The position numbers and the translations under genes are program-made. A DNA stretch of 62,541 nucleotides from Sporosarcina sp. ZBG7A (GTDB taxonomy: Bacteria; Bacillota; Bacilli; Bacillales_A; Planococcaceae): NCBI RefSeq assembly GCF_000813425.1, contig NZ_JWIB01000035.1, forward strand, positions 1-62,541, read 5' to 3'. Below the pieces are notes generated by a model that saw nothing but the letters and a program-made list of their open reading frames with translations, had not been told where the DNA came from and searched no databases. Below are positions 56,675-62,541 of this stretch, piece by piece. Position 1 is the first letter of the stretch. Each line of letters opens with the position of its first letter.

Positions 56675-57811
56675 ATGAATTACGAACGTATGCTTGATGA
56701 ATTTTTTGAATTAGTGAAGATAGACTCTGAAACACGACACGAAGAACAAATTGTTGGCGTTTTAAAAGAAAAAATGGAACAGATGGGCTTCGATGTCTAT
56801 GAAGATGACTCAAAAGAACGTACAGGTCACGGTGCGGGGAACCTAATCGCGACGATGAAAGGTTCTGTACCGGAAGCAGATCCAATTTACTTCACTTGTC
56901 ATATGGATACAGTTACGCCTGGAGTCGGGATTGAACCGGTCTTAAAAGAAGATGGATATATCTATTCTGCGGGTGAAACGATTCTAGGTTCAGATGACAA
57001 AGCAGGACTTGCGGCGTTATTTGAGATGATGCGGACACTTAAAGAGAGTGGAGAAGCGCACGGGGATCTACAATTCATCATTACTGCTGGGGAAGAAAGC
57101 GGTCTAGTAGGAGCTCGAGAAATCGATAGAACTCTCATGAAAGCAAAATACGGCTATGCAGTTGACAGTGATGGAAAAGTTGGAGGAATCGTCACTGCAG
57201 CGCCATATAATGCGAAATTGAAGACAGTCATTCATGGTCGTACTGCCCACGCAGGAGTTGAACCGGAAAAAGGTGTTTCCGCGATTACGATTGCTGCAAA
57301 ATCAGTGGCAGCCATGAAACTTGGAAGAATCGACTCTGAGACAACTGCGAACATTGGAATGTTTTCCGGCGGACAAGCAACGAATATTGTTTGTGATGAA
57401 GTCAACATTGTTTCAGAAGCACGTTCGATCAATTATGAGAAGTTACAAACTCAAACCGAGCATATGGTAAAAGCATTTGCCGAAACAGCTGAAAAAATGG
57501 GTGGTTCTGCTGAGACAGAAGTTCGGCTAATGTCTCCAGGATTCCATTTTGAAGAGAATGACGAAGTGGTTCAGGTAGCTTCTGAAGCGATCCGTGCCAT
57601 TGGACGTACTCCGGAATTGAAAACGAGTGGTGGAGGCAGTGACGGTAATATCTTTAATGGGCATGGCTTCCCAACAGTTACATTGTCTGTAGGCTATGAA
57701 GAAATCCATACTAAAAACGAACGGATGCCTGTTGAAGAGCTTAACAAACTAGCAGAATTGCTTCTTGAAATTGTGCGTACCGTGACGAACCGCGGAAAGA
57801 AGGTTCAGTAA
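56675..57811 (+). CDS. M20 family peptidase T-like (YqjE)
   Basis: A 378-residue zinc peptidase of the PepT-like M20 group. Metal and catalytic residues lie in TCHMDTV (about 74-80), GSDDKAG (about 107-113) and TAGEESGLVGA (about 138-148), and GGGSDGNIFNGHG follows near 325. The dimerisation domain (about 185-295) is complete. It follows the carboxyltransferase by 13 bases and may be in its operon. Confidence 0.9.
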   Translation: MNYERMLDEFFELVKIDSETRHEEQIVGVLKEKMEQMGFDVYEDDSKERTGHGAGNLIATMKGSVPEADPIYFTCHMDTVTPGVGIEPVLKEDGYIYSAGETILGSDDKAGLAALFEMMRTLKESGEAHGDLQFIITAGEESGLVGAREIDRTLMKAKYGYAVDSDGKVGGIVTAAPYNAKLKTVIHGRTAHAGVEPEKGVSAITIAAKSVAAMKLGRIDSETTANIGMFSGGQATNIVCDEVNIVSEARSINYEKLQTQTEHMVKAFAETAEKMGGSAETEVRLMSPGFHFEENDEVVQVASEAIRAIGRTPELKTSGGGSDGNIFNGHGFPTVTLSVGYEEIHTKNERMPVEELNKLAELLLEIVRTVTNRGKKVQ

Positions 57812-57812
57812 T

Positions 57813-58289
57813 ATGGAGAACACGAAAGCGATTGTCGTTCGTTGTGGCAATGAAGAATATGCAATTCCAGTTGAACAAACGGTTTCCATTGAAGAGTTAG
57901 AAAAAGTGAACCCGATTCCGCATTTACCTGAATACCTTCTCGGATTAATGAAAATTCGTGGCGAGCTTGTTCCAATTTTGGACTTTCAGCAAATTCTATA
58001 TGGTAACTCAGCAAAAGATGATCCTAATGCTAAAGTGGTTGTTGTACAAACAGAAGGTGTTTACTTTGGATTACTTGTGTTAGAAGCGAAAGAAATTCTT
58101 GATATTTCAAAGGATACATTAACATCAAAAGGGTTAATGGCATATTCTAAGACGCCTTATTTCTCTTCTGTAGCGAATTTGGAAAATCGAATCATTACGA
58201 TGATTGATCCGACAATTCTTTCTGACACACTGACAGGAATGGATGACATTACTGACTACGTGGGACAGCAAGTATCAGAGAACGTGTGA
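57813..58289 (+). CDS. Orphan CheW-domain protein
   Basis: A 158-residue protein that is a single CheW-like domain (about 5-145): EYAIPVEQTVSIEELEKVNPIPHLPEYLLGLMKIRGELVPILDF is typical. It starts one base after the stop of the M20 peptidase gene, with the AAGGTTCAG site inside that gene, and ends in a terminator. No other chemotaxis gene is in the window. It may be a true receptor–CheA coupler or a stand-alone adaptor. Confidence 0.85.
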   Translation: MENTKAIVVRCGNEEYAIPVEQTVSIEELEKVNPIPHLPEYLLGLMKIRGELVPILDFQQILYGNSAKDDPNAKVVVVQTEGVYFGLLVLEAKEILDISKDTLTSKGLMAYSKTPYFSSVANLENRIITMIDPTILSDTLTGMDDITDYVGQQVSENV

Positions 58290-58296
58290 CTGTTGA

Positions 58297-58324
58297 AACC
58301 GGGTAGAACGCTGCCCGGTTTTTT
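58297..58324 (+). terminator. Terminator after the CheW-like gene
   Basis: A 10-bp stem with one G-U pair (58297-58306 with 58311-58320), 4-base loop, then TTTT. Confidence 0.78.
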
Positions 58325-58347
58325 CTTGAAGCTAGAGAGGTGAGTGC

Positions 58348-59532
58348 ATGGATCGCAAAGAACACGTCAACCGTCGAGTCATTCTACATTTGGATATGAA
58401 TTGTTTCTTTGCATCTGTTGAACAAGCTCATAATCCAGAATTGAAGGGTCTTGCACTAGCCGTTGCAGGAAACCCTAAGGCACGACGAGGGATTCTTGTG
58501 ACGTGCTCATACGAAGCACGCGCATTCGGTGTTTATACGACAATGACTGTCGGAGAAGCAAAAAGAGTGTGCCCTGAGCTTGTACTGGTACCTCCGGACT
58601 TTGAAAAGTACAGACAAGCCTCACAGGCGATGTTTGATATATTGAGAACATATACAGAATTAGTGGAACCGGTCTCGATTGATGAAGCATACATCGATAT
58701 AACTGCGATAGGCGGTCTAGAGAACGCGATGGGAATTGCTAAAGAAATGCAAGAACGGATATTACGCGAACTAGATTTACCCTGTTCAATCGGAATTGCA
58801 CCGAACAAGTTTTTAGCGAAAACTGCTTCTGACATGAAAAAACCGATGGGAATCACGATTCTGAGGAAACGTGAAGTTTCAAATATTTTGTGGCCACTTT
58901 CCGTACTTGAGATGCATGGAATCGGTAAAAGCAGTGCGGAAAAGCTTGCCCAAGCGGACATTCAAACAATCGGTGATCTCGCAATTGCGGATGATTTGAA
59001 AGTGAAATTGACTCTTGGTAAAAGAGGGCTGCAATTGAAGCAACGTGCAAATGGAGTAGATGATCGAATTGTCGATCCAGAAGCTTCAGAAGAACGAAAA
59101 AGTGTGGGAAGTTCGACAACGCTAGCAATAGATGAAACCGAATTAGACCCATGTTTAGCTGTCTTTCAAAAACTCGCAGAAAAAGTAGCTAGCCGATTGG
59201 AAGCCAAACAGTTAGCTGGTACCGTCATTTCCATTCAAATCCGAACGGCGGCTTGGCGAAACCAATCGAGAAGTAAAACCGTTTTGAACCCATTATATCG
59301 TTCGCAAGAAATTTATAAAGAAGCTGCACAGTTATTTCGTCTTCACTGGGATGGAGAGCCAATTCGACTACTGGGGATTACGGTATCCCATGTCATCCCG
59401 TTTGAAGAATTACATGAACAGCTGTCTTTCGATAATTTCGAGCGTCATGATAAAGAAGTGTCCATGCAAAAACTGGTTTCACGTATGAATGACCGATTTG
59501 GTCCAGGTACAATTCATAAAGGAAAGCAATAG
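58348..59532 (+). CDS. dinB: DNA polymerase IV (Y family)
   Basis: A 394-residue error-prone translesion polymerase. Catalytic acidic residues are in HLDMNCFFASVE (about 14-25) and SIDEAYIDIT (about 110-119), CSYEARAFGV is conserved, and a helix-hairpin-helix (about 185-220) and little-finger domain follow. No LexA box was recognised in the short upstream gap. It corresponds to B. subtilis polY1/yqjH. Confidence 0.95.
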   Translation: MDRKEHVNRRVILHLDMNCFFASVEQAHNPELKGLALAVAGNPKARRGILVTCSYEARAFGVYTTMTVGEAKRVCPELVLVPPDFEKYRQASQAMFDILRTYTELVEPVSIDEAYIDITAIGGLENAMGIAKEMQERILRELDLPCSIGIAPNKFLAKTASDMKKPMGITILRKREVSNILWPLSVLEMHGIGKSSAEKLAQADIQTIGDLAIADDLKVKLTLGKRGLQLKQRANGVDDRIVDPEASEERKSVGSSTTLAIDETELDPCLAVFQKLAEKVASRLEAKQLAGTVISIQIRTAAWRNQSRSKTVLNPLYRSQEIYKEAAQLFRLHWDGEPIRLLGITVSHVIPFEELHEQLSFDNFERHDKEVSMQKLVSRMNDRFGPGTIHKGKQ

Positions 59533-59548
59533 AAAGGAGGAATTTGTT

Positions 59549-60499
59549 ATGGATTTGCAGTTTTTAGGTACCGGGGCAGGAATGCCTTCAAAATTGCGTA
59601 ATACGACTTCAATTGTTTTGAATTTGTCTTCTGAAGAGCGGGGCTATTGGATGTTTGACTGCGGGGAAGCGACTCAACATCAAATGCTTCACACAACCTT
59701 GAAACCGCGAAAAGTGACCAAGATGTTCATCACCCATTTACATGGGGATCATTTATTTGGAATCCCTGGTTTTATCGGCTCGCGCTCGTTTTTAGGCGGA
59801 GATAGTCCTCTTGATATTTATGGACCTATAGGGATTGAAGAGTGGATTCATACGACATTACGACTAACGAAAACTCATCTTACATACCCGTTAAGGATTC
59901 ACGAAATCGAGGAAGGTGTTGTATTTGAGGATGATGAATACATCATAACCACACGGGAGTTGTCCCATGTCATCCCGTGTTTCGGCTATAGGATTGTGCA
60001 AAAGCCGTTGCCTGGAAAGTTACTGATTGACAAGGCAACCGAAGCTGGAGTTCCAAAAGGTCCGCTCCTTCAGCAACTCAAAAATGGAAACGATGTTACA
60101 TTGGAAGATGGAACGATTGTCACAAGCTCATCAGTCATCGGTGAGCCAAAACCAGGATTTGTTGTAACGATTCTAGGGGACACAAGTGTCTGCGAAGCGT
60201 CAGTGGAGCTCTCTAAAAATGCCGATCTAGTCGTCCATGAAGCGACATTTAACGAAGAAACGGGACAACTAGCAAAAGATTTTGGGCATTCCACTATTCA
60301 ACAAGCAGCAGAAGTTGTGAAAACGGCTAGTGCCAAAGCACTTGTCGCGACTCATATTAGTTCACGCTTTCTACCAAGTGATATTGACGCATTTAAGAAA
60401 GAAGGACAAGAAATATTTCCTAATGTCTTTGTAGCAAGCGACTTTGCTCAGTACTCACTTCACAATGGGGAAGTCACTGAAAGTAATTTTAAGAAATGA
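59549..60499 (+). CDS. rnz: Ribonuclease Z
   Basis: A 316-residue MBL-fold endonuclease trimming tRNA 3' ends. The zinc motif HLHGDH is at residues 63-68; further ligands are in the His of ELSHVIPCFGYR, LGDTS and THISSRF. The exosite arm lies around 145-190. The start follows AAAGGAGG, just after dinB. Confidence 0.96.
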   Translation: MDLQFLGTGAGMPSKLRNTTSIVLNLSSEERGYWMFDCGEATQHQMLHTTLKPRKVTKMFITHLHGDHLFGIPGFIGSRSFLGGDSPLDIYGPIGIEEWIHTTLRLTKTHLTYPLRIHEIEEGVVFEDDEYIITTRELSHVIPCFGYRIVQKPLPGKLLIDKATEAGVPKGPLLQQLKNGNDVTLEDGTIVTSSSVIGEPKPGFVVTILGDTSVCEASVELSKNADLVVHEATFNEETGQLAKDFGHSTIQQAAEVVKTASAKALVATHISSRFLPSDIDAFKKEGQEIFPNVFVASDFAQYSLHNGEVTESNFKK

Positions 60500-60685
60500 C
60501 TAACCTTTTAGAGGAATTACATCACTTTCTTTTTAACGATTGAATGCTTTCTGAAAAAGATGCTACCTTAGATGAAAAAGCGGATATCATGAATCTTTAA
60601 GAGTCCCCTCAGTTGAAAAATCCCGCAAGCAAGACAAACACTAAAAACCTCCTTTATTAATAGGATGCTATAGGAGGCGATGACT

Positions 60686-60910
60686 ATGCATTGGCATCAT
60701 AAAATAGGATCTTTAATCAATCAACCTGTTGGAATTTCATTAACGAATGGGCAAGGGACATCAGGGATATTGTGCGGTGTTACAAATGGTCAACTTCATG
60801 TGATTGAATACTTATATCAAGCACAATTCGCTTTAAAAAAGTATGATTTCTATATGATACAGGATATAAATGGATTTCCCCCTTGTCAGAATCAAGGTCG
60901 ACTCTATTAG
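60686..60910 (+). CDS. Small YuzF-like protein of unknown function
   Basis: A 74-residue protein with an LSm-like beta pattern (IGSLINQPVGISLTNGQGTSGILCGV... and YLYQAQFALKKYDFYMIQDI). Similar short proteins such as YuzF of B. subtilis are known from memory, without function. The ATG at 60686 lies 8 bases after GGAGG. The preceding 186-base gap (60500-60685) contains only a tiny 18-codon ORF at 60550-60600 and no clear signals. Confidence 0.6.
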   Translation: MHWHHKIGSLINQPVGISLTNGQGTSGILCGVTNGQLHVIEYLYQAQFALKKYDFYMIQDINGFPPCQNQGRLY

Positions 60911-61278
60911 AAACTGTCAATGAGCAGTGAAAACAGTGTTTCTGAGAAGATACGATGCTGGAGATTAAGTGACATCTCTCATTTATATTAGAAAAGACCG
61001 CTAATCAGTCTAAGAATATACGGTTAGTTAAATGGTTCAAAAGATAAAATAACGAGCAAATTATCATCAATTTAGAGCCATGATTAGCATCGCATTGAGC
61101 GGTGCTTTTTTATTTTATTGAAAGTTTTTATGGGTATCTTTGGTATAATGGTTTCATGGGATAAAGAATATTTTGATATTCAGTGAAATAGCCAAATTCA
61201 GAGTGTTTTTCAGTGACACGCAAACAGTGTGAGTCACGCAAAAAATAATCTTATTTGCACTATGCTACGGGGGGACTC
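60911..61278 (+). other. Intergenic region with terminator and extended -10 promoter
   Basis: No gene is seen. A terminator-like stem (AGCATCGC 61086-61093 with GCGGTGCT 61099-61106) is followed by TTTTTTATTTTATT. An extended -10, TGG-TATAAT (61141-61149), follows and would start the peptidase mRNA near 61156. The leader contains GTGAC/GTCAC and repeated CAGTG units (61208-61240) able to form a hairpin. Confidence 0.55.
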
Positions 61279-61935
61279 ATGAAAACTCATTATTATTTAG
61301 GTTGGTTTAGTAATTTTTTTCCAGAGAATCTGGGCAGAGTGTTACAGGAGGACATAACTGATAGAAAATCGCTTGCTATGATTAGCTCGAATCCATCTAT
61401 TTATGATGATGATGGTGCTACCGAGCGCTCGTGGCTTGACCAGGCTGGCATTATGTTTGATAAATATCATTTAATTAATTATCGCGTACAGAAGGAAGAG
61501 GCTCAAAAGTTAATTCAAAATGCTTCAGTCATTTTCTTGTTGGGTGGAAATATTCTTAAACAAAATGGTTTTTTGATGGAATATGAATTGTCGGGTTTGA
61601 TCAAAAAAAGTAGTGCAGTTGTGATGGGAGCAAGCGCTGGTTCGATCAACATGTCCGCTAAATTCTTATGTTCGAAAAACTTTGGAGATGAGGTTGAAGT
61701 AAGCTCTGTTTACGATGGGATCGGCCTTGACGATTTTTCCGTCCTGTCTCATTTTGATCTCGAAAATAACATTGCGCTAGTTCAACGCGAACTTTCTTCC
61801 TTATCGGAGGAAATAACTATTTATGCGTCGAACAAGGATTGTGCTATGCGCATAAAGGGAGACAAGATGGATGTTTTTGGGGATGTGTATTTAATTTTCA
61901 ACTCAAATATTCGGAAGTTGGATGAGACGCTCTAG
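61279..61935 (+). CDS. Peptidase S51 family protein (dipeptidase E-like)
   Basis: A 218-residue class I glutamine amidotransferase-like/S51 protein. The nucleophile elbow is MGASAGSINM with Ser119, and the FLLGGN strand (about 86-91) and SHFDLE (His about 162) support the S51 fold. Such enzymes hydrolyse Asp-X dipeptides or related substrates. The start follows ACGGGGGGAC. It has its own promoter and no functional neighbours; this end of the window looks accessory. Confidence 0.8.
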   Translation: MKTHYYLGWFSNFFPENLGRVLQEDITDRKSLAMISSNPSIYDDDGATERSWLDQAGIMFDKYHLINYRVQKEEAQKLIQNASVIFLLGGNILKQNGFLMEYELSGLIKKSSAVVMGASAGSINMSAKFLCSKNFGDEVEVSSVYDGIGLDDFSVLSHFDLENNIALVQRELSSLSEEITIYASNKDCAMRIKGDKMDVFGDVYLIFNSNIRKLDETL

Positions 61936-62014
61936 TTGTGGTCAATGGCTAGGGCTTAATTGAATTAATTTCTTTATGCAATGCTTCTATTATAAAAATT
62001 CGAGAGGGCGAACT

Positions 62015-62152
62015 ATGCAAAATAGAATTGTTTCTTCATCATCCAGAACGTATAGATATGCAGAATGGCTAAGTTACAATAAAGCCAAACTGTCTGTGAA
62101 GATTGTTGCTTTCCGCTACAGAAGGTACGCTTTCCGAGGGGGCGTGGCTTGA
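62015..62152 (+). CDS. Small ORF running into the intergenic repeat
   Basis: A 45-codon ORF (MQNRIVSSSSRTYRYAEWLS...) with GAGAGGGCGAACT before its ATG. The last 15 codons or so are encoded by the hairpin repeat that starts near 62105, so the original 3' end may have been replaced. No family is recognised, and it may not be a real gene. Confidence 0.3.
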   Translation: MQNRIVSSSSRTYRYAEWLSYNKAKLSVKIVAFRYRRYAFRGGVA

Positions 62153-62228
62153 GCCTCCTCGGTCGAGAAAGGGGTCTCAAGGCGCACGCTGATTCCTTCG
62201 GAGTCGTCCGTCTTCCGCTTCAAGCAAC
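62105..62228. repeat. Hairpin-rich intergenic repeat element
   Basis: About 124 bases bounded by GTTGCTT (62105-62111) and its inverse AAGCAAC (62222-62228). Inside, GCGTGGCTTGAG (62142-62153) pairs with CTCAAGGCGCACGC (62176-62189) with a small interruption, and TCCGAGG with CCTTCGGA. It is GC-richer than its surroundings. I recognise the general pattern (CTTTCCG...GGGCGTG-CTTGAGCCTCCTC) as one repeated in intergenic regions of Planococcaceae genomes, probably a non-autonomous mobile element. Only one copy is in the window. Confidence 0.65.
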
Positions 62229-62299
62229 GGCGAGTACTATAAATAAATCGTCCATTCATCAAACTGACCAAACTTATGGATTATGTTAAGAGGTGAAAT

Positions 62300-62476
62300 A
62301 TGAAGTATGTAATAGGTTTGTATATTGTAATGGCTATAATGGTAGCTGTGAATTTGATAAGTGAGTTTATTCTAAAAGGGGAGTATTCAGCAATTTCCAG
62401 TTGGGTCATCGTCATGCTTTTCCTTTTAGGAGGTGTCCTTTTCGCTAATGCTAGATACTATTTGACGAGAAAGTGA
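62300..62476 (+). CDS. Small two-helix membrane protein
   Basis: A 58-residue ORF (MKYVIGLYIVMAIMVAVNLI...) with two hydrophobic helices (about 3-22 and 33-50) and a basic C-terminus (ARYYLTRK). AGAGGTGA lies just before the ATG. No family is recognised. Size, topology and binding site make it a credible small gene. Confidence 0.5.
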   Translation: MKYVIGLYIVMAIMVAVNLISEFILKGEYSAISSWVIVMLFLLGGVLFANARYYLTRK

Positions 62477-62486
62477 AATACAACAA

Positions 62487-62541
62487 ATGGGGGCGTTAAT
62501 GGAACACAACCGTGCAACAATAGGGCCAGCGCGACAAGTTC
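62487..62541 (+). CDS. Start of a gene cut by the window end
   Basis: Two in-frame ATG codons (62487 and 62499) open a frame that stays open to the end (MEHNRATIGPARQV from the second). GGGGG precedes the second ATG by 5 bases. Too little is visible for a function. Confidence 0.35.
   Translation, partial: MGALMEHNRATIGPARQV

Noticed and set aside
60550..60600. Eighteen-codon ORF between rnz and the YuzF-like gene
   Set aside because: No binding site and no recognisable family; could be a remnant but cannot be supported.
1..62541. CRISPR arrays, tRNA or rRNA genes, insertion sequences, prophage
   Set aside because: No regularly spaced repeats, tRNA-like cloverleaf runs, rRNA, transposase or phage genes were seen by reading; a tool search could still find a missed tRNA.

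Overview
The window is a stretch of low-GC Gram-positive (Firmicutes, Bacillales) chromosome. Gene order follows the Bacillus subtilis yqg–yqh–yqi–yqj region: rpmG, fthC, yqgQ, LTA synthase, comG, gcv, efp, spoIIIA, acc, nusB–dxs, recN, spoIVB, spo0A, bkd, brxB, yqjD/yqjE, dinB, rnz. The genes absent relative to B. subtilis, the methylmalonyl-CoA genes next to bkd, and a dispersed-looking intergenic repeat near the right end suggest the family Planococcaceae (Sporosarcina or a relative). That placement is inference from gene order; I could not search a database.

Layout. 0–5.4 kb: small membrane proteins, L33, 5-formyl-THF cyclo-ligase, lipoteichoic acid synthase and an MBL hydrolase. 5.7–9.4 kb: seven-gene comG competence pseudopilus operon, then aroK. 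10–14.3 kb: glycine riboswitch and glycine cleavage genes (gcvT, gcvPA, gcvPB). 14.3–19.4 kb: rhodanese-like protein, LipM octanoyltransferase, YqhQ, YqhP, aroQ, Xaa-Pro peptidase, EF-P. 19.5–22.2 kb: a strongly reduced spoIIIA operon behind a candidate sigma-E promoter. 22.3–31.9 kb: accBC, Asp23-like protein, nusB, folD, xseAB, ispA, dxs, tlyA, argR. 31.9–35.8 kb: recN, spoIVB, spo0A. 36–38.8 kb: FapA-like protein, glycerophosphodiesterase, YqzF. 38.9–48.9 kb: PAS/AAA+ regulator and the complete branched-chain keto-acid degradation operon. 49–56.7 kb: methylmalonyl-CoA mutase, MeaB, bacilliredoxin, the micropeptide Prli42, methylmalonyl-CoA epimerase and an acyl-CoA carboxyltransferase. 56.7–60.5 kb: M20 peptidase, an orphan CheW-domain protein, DNA polymerase IV, RNase Z. 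60.5–62.5 kb: a looser accessory-like end with small ORFs, an S51 peptidase and a hairpin-rich repeat.

How the genes work together. The bkd operon turns Val, Ile and Leu keto acids into branched acyl-CoAs, which are used for branched fatty acids or, via Ptb and Buk, for ATP. Propionyl-CoA from Ile and Val can enter succinyl-CoA through the carboxyltransferase, epimerase and mutase/MeaB genes that follow. Glycine cleavage, FolD and 5-formyl-THF cyclo-ligase form a one-carbon group, with LipM supplying the lipoyl groups needed by gcv and bkd.

Most notable points. (1) The spoIIIA operon lacks AA and AB, and AE, AF and AG are cut down, while spo0A keeps what looks like an intact sigma-H promoter with 0A boxes. 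(2) The bkd regulator lacks the GAFTGA sigma-54 contact loop and is preceded by a good sigma-A promoter. (3) A Prli42 micropeptide gene lies on the minus strand. No CRISPR, rRNA, tRNA, IS element or prophage was seen.
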